Shown here in pieces: positions 1 through 6,554 of a DNA stretch of 12,112 bases. The stretch spans positions 1 through 12,112 of the forward strand of contig JAHFCV010000057.1 in assembly GCA_023249275.1 (NCBI GenBank), given 5' to 3'. Within the stretch, counting starts at the first letter, position 1. Each line of letters begins with the position of its first letter. Both the position numbers and the translations under genes were made by a program. Source of the DNA: Candidatus Methanoperedens sp. (GTDB lineage: Archaea > Halobacteriota > Methanosarcinia > Methanosarcinales > Methanoperedenaceae). Under the pieces are notes generated by a model. The model was given only the letters and a program-made list of their open reading frames with translations, did not search any database and was not told the origin of the DNA.

Positions 1-774
1 TACGATACAGGAAAGAGGATTGCCCGCGAAATATACAATTATGAGCCGCCGTACCCGATAGTGTATGAGTGGATAATGCTGAAAGGCAAAGGAGCCATGC
101 ACTCATCCACGGGTCTTGCCATATCAATAAACGAGATGCTTGAAATAGTGCCGCCCGAAGTATTACGCTACCTGATTATCAGGCAGAAGCCTGAAAAACA
201 CATTGAGTTTGACCCTGGACTTTCCTTCCTCAATCTTATTGATGAGTACGACCAGGTGGAAGGGGACAAAAGGGCGTACCAGCTTTCAAGGACAGAAGGC
301 ACGGAACCTTCCAGGATTCCTTTCAGGCACATGGTGACGGCTGTGCAGATTGCAGACGAACGTGGTTTTGATTACCTGCTTACTGTTTTAAAGCGTACGG
401 ATTACGATACGTCGGACGTGGCTGCAATAAGGCAGAGGGCGAACAATGCAAGGAACTGGCTCCTGAAATATGCGCCCGAGTTTGTGAAATTCAAAGTGCA
501 GGAAACGATTCCACCTCAGGTAAAGAGTTTTACAAAAGAACAGAAACTTGTGCTTGCTATCCTTGCTGACGAGCTTGAGCAGGGCATGAGCGGTCAGGAA
601 ATCCATGATAATATGTATAAGGTGGCGGAGGAAGCGGGACTTGATGGGAAGAAGGTTTTCGAGACTGTATACCAGGCGCTTCTCGGACTGAAATCCGGAC
701 CGCGGGCTGGGCATTTCCTGGCGTCGCTTGATAAGGATTTTGTGGTGAAGAGGTTTAAAGAGGCAAGCCAGTAA
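1..774 (+). CDS. lysS: Class I lysyl-tRNA synthetase, C-terminal part (5' end outside window)
   Basis: Charges tRNA-Lys with lysine in the cytoplasm. The reading frame is open from base 1, so the gene starts upstream; 257 residues are visible, roughly half of the usual ~500-residue class I enzyme. Residues 22-38 of the visible part carry the class I signature region, reading G-A-M-H-S-S-T-G where the KMSKS loop is expected. It is followed by EMLEIVPPEVLRYLI, typical of archaeal class I LysRS, in which the catalytic core passes into the anticodon-binding helical domain. The C-terminal 100 residues (SFTKEQK..., ending FKEASQ) are helical, as in that domain. A GTG at 61 is internal to the protein and not its start. 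Class I LysRS is the common form in euryarchaea, most bacteria using class II. The family call is firm; the His inside the KMSKS-like loop is unusual relative to the consensus but is compatible with family variation as I remember it. Confidence 0.87.
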   Translation, partial: YDTGKRIAREIYNYEPPYPIVYEWIMLKGKGAMHSSTGLAISINEMLEIVPPEVLRYLIIRQKPEKHIEFDPGLSFLNLIDEYDQVEGDKRAYQLSRTEGTEPSRIPFRHMVTAVQIADERGFDYLLTVLKRTDYDTSDVAAIRQRANNARNWLLKYAPEFVKFKVQETIPPQVKSFTKEQKLVLAILADELEQGMSGQEIHDNMYKVAEEAGLDGKKVFETVYQALLGLKSGPRAGHFLASLDKDFVVKRFKEASQ

Positions 775-797
775 AAGGAACAGCTTTCTTCTGTGCG

Positions 798-1172
798 TTA
801 TTTCCTCAACACCTCAAACAGCATAAAAATCCCGATAATCAGCACCACAGCAGCCCATATCGAAATATCACCCAGCGCATAATATTTCGCTGCGCCAAAG
901 AGCAAACCCAGAGTGCCAAGCCCGATGGTAAACTTGCTTATATTGAGCCCCCAGACAACCCGCAGGAGGTTTAACAAAAGCAGAATCCCGCCGCTTCCTG
1001 CATATATGAGCGCCCATTCCTTGGTACTGTCTATTCTGTTCATGCTTTCAAGAATCCAGCTTCCTCCAATGAGTATGAAAAATAAAGCCCACGAGAATTT
1101 TATGAGTTTGAGGTTAAGCATATGCTTCGCAAGGAGCGCCTTTTCATCCATCATGACTTCCACTTTTACCAT
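798..1172 (-). CDS. Small four-helix membrane protein, unknown function
   Basis: I do not recognise the family. The 124-residue protein has a short polar N-terminus (residues 1-22) and four hydrophobic segments at about 24-42, 53-75, 81-100 and 103-122, joined by short loops with Lys/Arg, so an integral membrane protein is predicted. No cysteine, metal or enzymatic motif is visible. The start at 1172 is supported by an AGGAG ribosome binding site 4 nt upstream on this strand. It converges with lysS, leaving 23 nt between the stops, and is divergent from the small zinc-binding protein at 1282. The two upstream regions share about 110 bp, so both promoters lie close together. Its role cannot be inferred from its neighbours. 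Confidence 0.75.
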   Translation of the reverse strand: MVKVEVMMDEKALLAKHMLNLKLIKFSWALFFILIGGSWILESMNRIDSTKEWALIYAGSGGILLLLNLLRVVWGLNISKFTIGLGTLGLLFGAAKYYALGDISIWAAVVLIIGIFMLFEVLRK

Positions 1173-1198
1173 GTGGCTCCTGAATGTGCGGCTTGAAG

Positions 1199-1219
1199 TT
1201 TAAATATTACCCTATATTC
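1199..1219. promoter_or_regulatory. Divergent promoter region with TATA-like boxes
   Basis: TTTAAATA at 1199-1206 reads as an archaeal TATA box on the + strand; a start of transcription near 1228 would give the gene at 1282 a leader of about 54 nt. On the - strand, GAATATAGG at 1211-1219 is placed to give a leader of roughly 18 nt for the membrane protein, enough to include its AGGAG site. Assignment of box to gene is inference from spacing only. Confidence 0.3.
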
Positions 1220-1281
1220 AAATGACAAACCATGCATAACATTGATAAGAAATTAGATTCATTAACAGCGCTGGTGATTTT

Positions 1282-1524
1282 ATGAGTGAATGTTTCCTTT
1301 GCCATACTGCTCTTGAACCTGTTAACGATGCCGAGATAGAAGGCGTTGATTTATGCGTGGACTGCTGTGAAAAGATGGACACAATAGTATTAGACTATTT
1401 ATCATCAAGCCCTGGCGGATTTGACTTTCTTCTTGACATAATCGCTGACGACATCTCAAACCCTGAAAGCAGGTTGAGAGACGCCCTCAAAGATGTTGTC
1501 AAAGAAGTGATGGCAGAAAAGTAA
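1282..1524 (+). CDS. Small zinc-ribbon-like protein with paired CxxC motifs
   Basis: An 80-residue protein of unknown function. The N-terminal third has Cys4-x2-Cys7 and Cys25-x2-Cys28-Cys29, the arrangement of a small four-cysteine zinc knuckle or ribbon with one extra cysteine. The remainder (residues 30-80) is acidic and predicted helical, ending in a charged helix rich in Lys, Asp and Glu. Such proteins often act in protein-protein or nucleic-acid contacts, but no specific role is indicated here. The ATG at 1282 has GGTGAT a few bases upstream, matching the GGTG-type ribosome binding sites of neighbouring genes. A T-rich stretch just past the stop (1527-1533) could end transcription. It converges with the 35-residue membrane protein at 1540-1647 with only 15 nt between the stops. 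Confidence 0.7.
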   Translation: MSECFLCHTALEPVNDAEIEGVDLCVDCCEKMDTIVLDYLSSSPGGFDFLLDIIADDISNPESRLRDALKDVVKEVMAEK

Positions 1525-1539
1525 AATTTTTATTCCCTA

Positions 1540-1647
1540 TCAGGGGACTGAATAGAATAACTTAAAGAAACCAATGACAATCAGGAATATAATTACTATT
1601 TCCAAAATGAGTATAATATCCTCTTTTTCAATATTTATGTCTTTCAT
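1540..1647 (-). CDS. 35-residue single-span membrane protein
   Basis: A short ORF of 35 codons plus TGA. The N-terminus is charged (MKDINIEKED), followed by a continuous hydrophobic stretch from Ile11 to Phe28 broken only by Glu16, then K-L-F-Y-S-V-P. This predicts one membrane helix with the N-terminus cytoplasmic or outside depending on the weak charge bias. Translation signals are unusually good for so short an ORF: GGGTGA ends 7 nt before the ATG, and on the same strand a perfect TTTATATA box lies at 1689-1696. That puts transcription start near 1667 and the leader at about 20 nt, so the promoter, ribosome site and ORF are properly spaced. It follows the HD phosphohydrolase gene (77 nt away) but seems to have its own promoter. 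No homologue is recognised; chance is possible for an ORF this size. Confidence 0.5.
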   Translation of the reverse strand: MKDINIEKEDIILILEIVIIFLIVIGFFKLFYSVP

Positions 1648-1688
1648 TTTTCAGTCACCCGAATTTTAATCATATTCTTTTTTTATGG

Positions 1689-1696
1689 TATATAAA
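1689..1696 (-). promoter_or_regulatory. TATA box of the 35-residue membrane protein gene
   Basis: Reads TTTATATA on the - strand, the archaeal consensus. It lies 42 nt upstream of the ATG at 1647, with the GGGTGA ribosome site between. Placement just downstream of the HD gene stop argues for an independent transcript. Confidence 0.45.
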
Positions 1697-1723
1697 TTCA
1701 TCCAAATTCGATTTATGAATGAG

Positions 1724-3541
1724 TTAAGAATGGTGAGTCGACATTTCTTTTAATTTTTTTCGGTATCGGTTTTTAGCTATACCCACTGTATCTCTTGGGA
1801 TGGAATGTTTGTTAATAGCCAGATAATTTTCAATAATCTTTAATTCGTCCTGGTACGAGGGCGCGATTAATTCCGCATACTCAAGACCGTCGCTTGTCAA
1901 TACATACTCGTATCTCTGCTGCCACCTGCCGCTTTTTTCAAAATACCGCAGGTCTTCATCCACCATCCCCATTGCAACAAGTAGCTGGATATCCTCAAAA
2001 AGCCTGTCGCTGTATGAGAAGCCGTAGCGGTTATGGAACCTGTAATCAAACAGGTTTCGCAGTTTCTCGACTCCCCCCAGCTCCTTCACAAGCCAGTATA
2101 TCTTTGCAATATTACGCAGCCTTGGCATAATGATTCTCCCCTCAGCTTCTGTGCTGAACAATTTGTGGGCGCTGTAAAATATAAGGAGAAGACCTTCGAT
2201 AGGCAGGTAGTTCTCGTTTCTTATAAAGCGCAGAAGCTCCGGGGAAAGGCTCTCGATGCCCAGCAGGAAGTCATGCGATGCCCGGGAAAGCGCTGCATCG
2301 TCCTCTGTTCTTGAGAATACGCAAAGCGAAATCTGGCGCGAGATTGCTCTCACAAGACCATTGGCTAACGCCGACTCGTCGTATAAGAAACTTTCATCAT
2401 CCCCGATTTTTATGCGCGTGCTTTTGGGAATTCCGCTTGCCACGTCAAGGTCAACAAGCACCGGCGCGCCATATTTTTTTGCAAACCGCTTGGAAAGCTC
2501 TTCTTCAAACATCTTCTTCGCCACGCCATTCCTGGCAATAGTTGAAAGCGCCATCCTGGTCATGGGGTTGAGGTTCTTATGCGTGAATCGAGCCACAGCA
2601 TTGCATATATTGCCGTTTCTGATGTTCGTTATCAATTTTTTTGCGCCCGCGTCGCCGTTCCTGTCTATGAAATTAAGCAGGTCGCTGTCGATGTACGAAG
2701 TGAAAAATCGTGCCATCAATTCCCTGACATCATTCCCTGATTTTTTATAATTTTTAAGCGCATTCTCAAGAGCGTAAAGCAGCATCACCCTGGCTCCCTG
2801 CGTTTTTGGGTTGTGTATTATCGCAGAGTAATGATGAGACCGCGCAATGAGCATGGATTCGGCAGCGGTCAGAGCCATATCCTCGTCATAACTCAGGGAA
2901 CCTCCTAAAATCAACCTGCCGTTATAGAGGGATAAACTTCCCACAATCTGGTCAACGTCCACAAGCCCAAAAGAGACGCCTGTGTGGTATGAGTCTCGAA
3001 GCAGGAAATCAATCCTGTCCGCGTCTATATCGTTCGAGATAATCTGGGCAAGGTATGGTTTTGAAACCGCATCGACTTCACCGGTTGCCATGCGCGCTAT
3101 CTCCTCAAAAAAAGATGTTCCGGCATGTGCTGCGATTTCCGGTTTTGAGTGGAATGAACTTGAAATTATATATTTCGTGAACATCTCATGGCGCACGAAA
3201 TTACGTCCATCTATCACAGGCTGGGAAGCCGGGTCTCGCTTCAGCACGCTTTCTACGACATGCGAGAATGCGCAGTGACCGATGTCGTGGAGGAGAGCGG
3301 CGAGCCTGACTTTTATAATTTCCTCTTCACCCAGACCCAGCGCTTTTGCTATTTTATCTGCGATGAACATCGTCCCCACGCTGTGCTCAAAACGTGTATG
3401 ATTCGCGCCCGGGAAGGCAAGGTCAGCAAGACCAAGCTGCTGGATGCGGCGCAGTCGCGCCATCTCAGGAGTATTAATGATAAGCTGCTCAAGCTCGCTT
3501 ATTCCCACACGACCGTAGATAGGGTCTATGATAGAGGGCAT
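1724..3541 (-). CDS. SAMHD1-like HD-domain phosphohydrolase
   Basis: Predicted metal-dependent phosphohydrolase of the HD superfamily, related to dNTP triphosphohydrolases of the SAMHD1/dGTPase group. The N-terminal 190 residues hold the whole metal site: D-P-I-Y-G at 6-10, the family hallmark; TRFEHS with His53; LLHDIGHCAFSH with His85-Asp86 and His89; and NDIDADRIDFLLRD with Asp175, aligned with the last metal ligand of SAMHD1. The likely reaction is cleavage of dNTPs to deoxynucleosides and triphosphate; substrate is inferred from family only. Residues 200-605 are mostly helical and unassigned, making the protein long for the archaeal members I know. The ATG at 3541 has no ribosome binding site, but CTTTAATA lies at 3565-3572, about 25 nt upstream from its centre, which suits a leaderless transcript. 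It is separated from the ferritin-like gene by 79 nt and is probably transcribed alone. Confidence 0.82.
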   Translation of the reverse strand: MPSIIDPIYGRVGISELEQLIINTPEMARLRRIQQLGLADLAFPGANHTRFEHSVGTMFIADKIAKALGLGEEEIIKVRLAALLHDIGHCAFSHVVESVLKRDPASQPVIDGRNFVRHEMFTKYIISSSFHSKPEIAAHAGTSFFEEIARMATGEVDAVSKPYLAQIISNDIDADRIDFLLRDSYHTGVSFGLVDVDQIVGSLSLYNGRLILGGSLSYDEDMALTAAESMLIARSHHYSAIIHNPKTQGARVMLLYALENALKNYKKSGNDVRELMARFFTSYIDSDLLNFIDRNGDAGAKKLITNIRNGNICNAVARFTHKNLNPMTRMALSTIARNGVAKKMFEEELSKRFAKKYGAPVLVDLDVASGIPKSTRIKIGDDESFLYDESALANGLVRAISRQISLCVFSRTEDDAALSRASHDFLLGIESLSPELLRFIRNENYLPIEGLLLIFYSAHKLFSTEAEGRIIMPRLRNIAKIYWLVKELGGVEKLRNLFDYRFHNRYGFSYSDRLFEDIQLLVAMGMVDEDLRYFEKSGRWQQRYEYVLTSDGLEYAELIAPSYQDELKIIENYLAINKHSIPRDTVGIAKNRYRKKLKEMSTHHS

Positions 3542-3564
3542 GCTATTAGATAAGATTGCGCGAG

Positions 3565-3572
3565 TATTAAAG
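3565..3572 (-). promoter_or_regulatory. Possible TATA box for a leaderless HD-hydrolase transcript
   Basis: CTTTAATA on the - strand. Its centre is about 27 nt before the ATG at 3541, so transcription would begin at or just before the start codon, fitting the absence of a ribosome binding site. Confidence 0.28.
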
Positions 3573-3620
3573 CCAATCCATCATGGGTTGAATACTATCT
3601 AAAAAATATTCACGAAACTG

Positions 3621-4031
3621 TTATTTCAGCAATATCGTGAACGTATGTTTATGTTCTTCCTCTGCTGTCAGAATTTCCTCAAAAAGCAGCCGTGTTGTGG
3701 AATCCCCCTTTTCAGAAGCCAGACCGATGATTTTAGTATACATCTCGATTGCTTCGTTCTCAGCTTTGAGGTTTGCTTCAATCATCTCTTTCAGGGAACC
3801 GCCTACCTTGATAGGCGTGGGTTTTGTTGTGGGAGTCCCGCCAAGGTAAAAAAGGCGTTCGGCAATCTTCTCGGCATGCTTCATTTCATCGATGGCAATG
3901 TCTTCAAAGATGTCTTTTATCTCAGGACTTTTCATACCCAGCGCCATCACATGCTGCCACATGTACTGTACGCTGACCCCGATTTCCCTTGCAATCGCGT
4001 TATTTAGTAAACCCAGCAATTCATCCGCCAT
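3621..4031 (-). CDS. Short bacterioferritin-like diiron protein
   Basis: A ferritin-like four-helix-bundle protein, probably storing iron or consuming peroxide or oxygen at a diiron centre. Its ligand set matches bacterioferritin: Glu16 in helix A, Glu49-x2-His52 in helix B (D-E-M-K-H-A), Glu91 in helix C (L-K-A-E-N-E-A-I) and Glu124-x2-His127 in helix D. Met50 sits where bacterioferritin has its haem-binding methionine, though the motif is shared by haem-free relatives. At 136 residues it ends right after helix D, whereas typical bacterioferritin (~158) has a fifth short helix that closes the 24-mer shell, so cage assembly is uncertain. The start at 4031 has no clear ribosome binding site; CTTAAATA at 4062-4069 could be its TATA box with a very short leader. 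The gene stands alone between purM and the HD hydrolase, on the same strand. Confidence 0.85.
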   Translation of the reverse strand: MADELLGLLNNAIAREIGVSVQYMWQHVMALGMKSPEIKDIFEDIAIDEMKHAEKIAERLFYLGGTPTTKPTPIKVGGSLKEMIEANLKAENEAIEMYTKIIGLASEKGDSTTRLLFEEILTAEEEHKHTFTILLK

Positions 4032-4061
4032 AATTTATCAAATATCTGTTTAATTTATTCT

Positions 4062-4069
4062 TATTTAAG
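4062..4069 (-). promoter_or_regulatory. Possible TATA box of the ferritin-like gene
   Basis: CTTAAATA on the - strand, about 31 nt from the ATG at 4031, implying a leader under 10 nt. The region is AT-rich, so chance matches are likely. Confidence 0.22.
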
Positions 4070-4091
4070 GGTTGGCATTTCTCAATTTTTC

Positions 4092-5084
4092 TTATTTTAT
4101 TTCCAATCCTTCAACAAATATCCCCTCTTCCACAATCTCCCCAACAATCTTCCCGCCCATCATCTTCGAAGCCTCCTTAGCTTCCTTCTTGGGAAGCACA
4201 ACCACAAAACCCATGCCCATGTTAAAAGTCTTGTACATCTCAAGGTCTTCCACCTCACCTTCCTCCTGCAGGAACCGAAAGACCGGCTGCGGCGGAAGCG
4301 GGTCTGTAATGTCAAACCCGTATTTCGTGACGCGATGAAGTTTCATGAGCCCGCTGCCTGTTATGTGTGCCAGCCCGTGGATATCAAACTCGCTTGCAGC
4401 GTCCAGTATTTCCATATATATCCTTGTGGGGATTAGCAATTCATCCCCGATAGTTGTATCTTCATTATATGGGAATAAATCCTGATACGAATAGCCAGAG
4501 TCTTTTATTATTCTGCGAACAAGCGAATACCCGTTGCTGTGTACACCGTTTGATGGAAGCCCGATAATCGCATCCCCGATTTCAATGCGCTCGCCTGTGA
4601 TAATCCTGTCTTTCTTCACCATCCCGAGGCATGTGCCAGCAAGGTCAAAGCCTGTGATAATATCGGGAAGAGTCGCGGTTTCGCCTCCTACAATTGTCAT
4701 CCGTGAAATCTCAGCGCCTATGGAAAGCCCTTCCCCGAGCTGCCTCATGATTTCATCATTGGGTTCCTGTATTGCGATATAATCCACGAATGCAAGAGGC
4801 TCGATGCCCATTGCCAGGAGGTCGTTCACGTTCATGGCGATGCAGTCGATACCCACTGTATTCCATCTTTTCATCTCGTTTGCTATCAGGACTTTTGAAC
4901 CCACGCCATCTGTGGTGAGCGCAAGAGCATACTCCCCGAAATCAATAAGACCCGCATAATGACCCACATCCGTCAATGGGGCGCCAAGTCCTTTGCGTTT
5001 ATAAATAAGTTGTTTTGCAAGGGCAGCTATCGCCCGGTTCTCCTTCTCGATATCCACGCCTGCTTTTGCATAGGTTAAAGCCAT
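4092..5084 (-). CDS. purM: Phosphoribosylformylglycinamidine cyclo-ligase (AIR synthetase)
   Basis: Catalyses the ATP-dependent closure of formylglycinamidine ribonucleotide to aminoimidazole ribonucleotide in de novo purine synthesis. At 330 residues it has the normal length. Motifs in order: Y-A-K-A-G-V-D at 5-11; T-T-D-G-V-G-S-K at 57-64, part of the ATP-binding PurM fold; N-V-N-D-L-L-A-M-G at 85-93; G-G-E-T-A at 133-137; P-S-N-G-V-H-S-N-G-Y at 177-186; H-I-T-G-S-G-L at 240-246; and N-M-G-M-G-F at 288-293. All are intact. The ATG at 5084 is the natural family start, directly before the Y-A-x-A-G-V-D motif. No ribosome binding site precedes it; CTTTATGC at 5107-5114 is centred about 26 nt upstream, consistent with a leaderless transcript. 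It is not linked here to other purine genes. Confidence 0.95.
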   Translation of the reverse strand: MALTYAKAGVDIEKENRAIAALAKQLIYKRKGLGAPLTDVGHYAGLIDFGEYALALTTDGVGSKVLIANEMKRWNTVGIDCIAMNVNDLLAMGIEPLAFVDYIAIQEPNDEIMRQLGEGLSIGAEISRMTIVGGETATLPDIITGFDLAGTCLGMVKKDRIITGERIEIGDAIIGLPSNGVHSNGYSLVRRIIKDSGYSYQDLFPYNEDTTIGDELLIPTRIYMEILDAASEFDIHGLAHITGSGLMKLHRVTKYGFDITDPLPPQPVFRFLQEEGEVEDLEMYKTFNMGMGFVVVLPKKEAKEASKMMGGKIVGEIVEEGIFVEGLEIK

Positions 5085-5106
5085 GACTAACTCAATAAAA
5101 GTGATT

Positions 5107-5114
5107 GCATAAAG
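5107..5114 (-). promoter_or_regulatory. Possible TATA box for leaderless purM transcript
   Basis: CTTTATGC on the - strand, centred 26 nt before the purM ATG at 5084. The spacing and the missing ribosome binding site point to transcription beginning at the start codon. Confidence 0.28.
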
Positions 5115-5211
5115 ATTTTATGATTGGATAGAGCAGGCATTGGATAGGATAGGGTGTGGGAGTGACTTTAAAAAGACACACCTGCTCATCACTATGATTA
5201 TAAAAATACTA

Positions 5212-5219
5212 TTTAAATA
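5212..5219 (+). promoter_or_regulatory. TATA box preceding a structured element
   Basis: TTTAAATA on the + strand. Transcription 25 nt from its centre would start at about 5240-5242, exactly where the outer arm of the nested stem at 5242-5320 begins. The motif is palindromic-like (TATTTAAATA), so it could also be read on the other strand. Confidence 0.3.
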
Positions 5220-5241
5220 TTTTGGTCAAATAATAATGAAA

Positions 5242-5320
5242 GTCCTGCAAAATTCGAGCATGAAAACAATCCAGAGTAGGATTTGCTCAAAGTCTTCAAA
5301 TAAAATGAGTTTGCAGGGAC
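5242..5320 (+). ncRNA. Candidate structured RNA (nested stems)
   Basis: The stretch can fold into one long nested structure. The outer stem pairs GTCCTGCAAA (5242-5251) with TTTGCAGGGAC (5310-5320), ten pairs with one bulged G. Inside, GAGCA (5256-5260) pairs with TGCTC (5284-5288), and AATCC (5268-5272) pairs with GGATT (5279-5283) around the loop AGAGTA. The two inner stems stack on the 3' side and are separated by a 7-nt bulge on the 5' side. A TATA box is correctly spaced upstream on the + strand. No box C/D, H/ACA or k-turn signature was found, so no known class fits. It lies directly beyond the eif6 stop, so it could equally be the 3' end of that operon's mRNA read on the - strand. The rest of the 240-nt gap from 5085 contains only purM's upstream region. 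Confidence 0.3.
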
Positions 5321-5324
5321 CTGT

Positions 5325-5984
5325 TTACAGGTAACCCAGCGTATCTTCTATGCGGCTGATTTCAGGACCCGTGGTATCCTCGCCTGTTACATAGCCCTTG
5401 CTGTTGGCAAGAAGCCCTGAACCTACAAGAGGAGAACCAAAATTAACCGTCCCGATATCCACAGGCAGAGCGAACAGTTCTTCTATAACCGCAATCTCAG
5501 CCGGGCTGGATTTTGGATGCACGAGCACGCCTTTGTTGGTTGCAATACCTGCCATCCCCACAGTTTTTAAGCCTCCTAAAGTGCCGCGTTTTACATCCAC
5601 TCCAAGGGTCTTTTTAATTATCCCCACGGACTTATCGCTGAGGTCAGGATGCACCAGCGCGGCAGTGTCGTTGGCGAGTATGAGATTTCCTGCGGCGTTC
5701 AATTCTCCTGTCAATCTTGCGGCTTTGGTATGTTTCCTGATTTGCCGCAGCTCTTTATCGAGGATGAAACCCGCTACCATAACGCCGTTGCAGTTTCCCC
5801 GCAGCAATGAGCCGATGATGGAGCTTCCGCCAACAGAAGAACGAAGAGCGGTGGCTCCAAGAGATTCTTCCAGTTCTTTCAGGGTTTCTTCTGTCGTATC
5901 ATACGGGACAAAAACCAACTCGTCAGTACATGCTGCAAACACGCCGAGTACCGGGCTACCTGAAATATTCAGCTTGCGCTTCAA
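5325..5984 (-). CDS. eif6: Translation initiation factor aIF6
   Basis: Binds the large ribosomal subunit and prevents premature joining with the small subunit. The 219-residue length is normal. The sequence has the pentameric pseudo-repeat organisation of the family, visible as recurring segments: N-terminal N-I-S-G-S-P-V-L-G-V-F-A, then S-S-V-G-G-S-S-I-I-G-S-L near residue 50, N-L-I-L-A-N-D near 100, G-L-K-T-V-G-M-A-G-I near 140 and N-F-G-S-P-L-V-G-S-G-L near 182. It begins at a TTG at 5984: this is where the family N-terminus falls, no ATG or GTG lies close in frame, and AGGGGT directly abuts the codon with another GGGA 8 nt upstream. It is the last gene of an operon, 12 nt after rpl31e. 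The rpl18a/LX gene that often follows eif6 in archaea is absent. Confidence 0.95.
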   Translation of the reverse strand: MKRKLNISGSPVLGVFAACTDELVFVPYDTTEETLKELEESLGATALRSSVGGSSIIGSLLRGNCNGVMVAGFILDKELRQIRKHTKAARLTGELNAAGNLILANDTAALVHPDLSDKSVGIIKKTLGVDVKRGTLGGLKTVGMAGIATNKGVLVHPKSSPAEIAVIEELFALPVDIGTVNFGSPLVGSGLLANSKGYVTGEDTTGPEISRIEDTLGYL

Positions 5985-5996
5985 ACCCCTATTCCC

Positions 5997-6260
5997 TTAT
6001 TCCTGGGCTAATTCAGCTTCCACGCCGCCAGCCTCGAATTTGACCGCCCTTACACGGACTTTCAATGGCGGCTTCATGGAACCTCTTTCCCAGAGTTTCT
6101 CGTTAATGGTCTTATCTATCTTGACTTCTTTCTGGTCGGTTTTCAGGTGCTTTGCAAGATATGCTCTTACTTTTCTTGCTGCGCTTTCCGCTCTCTTCCA
6201 GCGCGGGACTTTCCTTGCATCCGATAATGGAATGGTATAAATTCTTTCAATGTCTGCCAT
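5997..6260 (-). CDS. rpl31e: Large-subunit ribosomal protein L31e
   Basis: Component of the archaeal/eukaryotic large ribosomal subunit near the peptide exit tunnel. The 87-residue protein has the usual length and family features: N-terminal I-E-R-I-Y-T-I-P-L at 4-12, a basic stretch P-R-W-K-R-A-E-S-A at 19-27, V-K-I-D-K-T-I-N-E-K-L-W at 46-57 followed by R-G, and P-P-L-K-V-R-V-R-A at 64-72. The ATG at 6260 has a GTGATT a few bases upstream, inside the 11-nt gap after the rpl39e stop. It sits between rpl39e and eif6, which are adjacent in many archaea, and translational coupling along the operon is likely given the short gaps. Confidence 0.95.
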   Translation of the reverse strand: MADIERIYTIPLSDARKVPRWKRAESAARKVRAYLAKHLKTDQKEVKIDKTINEKLWERGSMKPPLKVRVRAVKFEAGGVEAELAQE

Positions 6261-6271
6261 ATTAAATCACT

Positions 6272-6424
6272 TTAAACGTCGAGTGTGCTGCGTCTCCAGT
6301 TGCGCCTCTTTGGGTGGGTCATTACATTTCTCTGGGTTTTCACAATAACCCACGCAGGAACGCGCTGGTTCTGGTTTTGCGCTTTTGCCAATCGCTTCTT
6401 CTTTCCCTTTGTCTTTTGAGTCAT
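6272..6424 (-). CDS. rpl39e: Large-subunit ribosomal protein L39e
   Basis: A 50-residue, highly basic protein of the large subunit that lines the nascent-peptide exit tunnel. The sequence begins M-T-Q-K-T-K-G-K-K-K-R-L-A-K-A and continues with Q-N-Q-R-V-P-A-W-V at 18-26, then T-H-P-K-R-R-N-W-R-R at 36-45, the unmistakable L39e tail. Length matches the family (50-51). GGTGA ends 7 nt before the ATG at 6424, on the same strand. It is the first gene of the rpl39e-rpl31e-eif6 operon. Its promoter lies in the divergent region shared with HMG-CoA reductase; a weak CTTTATCA-type box at 6478-6485 is the best TATA candidate. Confidence 0.95.
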   Translation of the reverse strand: MTQKTKGKKKRLAKAQNQNQRVPAWVIVKTQRNVMTHPKRRNWRRSTLDV

Positions 6425-6452
6425 AAAAAATTCACCGAATAATCTTGAACGG

Positions 6453-6554
6453 GATTATCCATAAGGTATTGAGCTATTGATAAAGCTTTTGGCGGTTTCG
6501 GGCATATTACGAATGGGATACACAGTATATGTTTAGACATAATTCCGGATAATC
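6453..6554. repeat. Inverted 8-mer pair GGATAATC in the divergent promoter region
   Basis: GGATAATC occurs at 6547-6554 on the + strand, abutting the hmgA TATA box, and again on the - strand at 6453-6460, 29-36 nt before the rpl39e ATG. The two copies are perfect inverted repeats of each other and each faces its own gene. They could bind a shared regulator, but an 8-bp match in about 215 bp may be chance. Confidence 0.25.

Noticed and set aside
5124..5187. Direct repeats TTGGATAG (5124-5131, 5140-5147) and inverted repeat GAGCAGG (5131-5137) / CCTGCTC (5181-5187)
   Set aside because: Short and overlapping with competing pairings such as GGTGTG/CACACC; no consistent fold or spacing to a promoter, so not reported as a feature.
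5242..5320. Assignment of the nested stems to box C/D or H/ACA guide RNA
   Set aside because: No RUGAUGA/CUGA pair, no ACA at the required distance from the stem base and no canonical k-turn could be found.
5140..5334. A 64-codon + strand frame, with shorter versions from ATGs at 5236 and 5260
   Set aside because: No ribosome site, poor composition, and it runs into the eif6 stop region antisense. The stem structure in the same place explains the sequence better. A leaderless 32-codon gene from 5236 is not excluded but the TATA spacing is slightly short.
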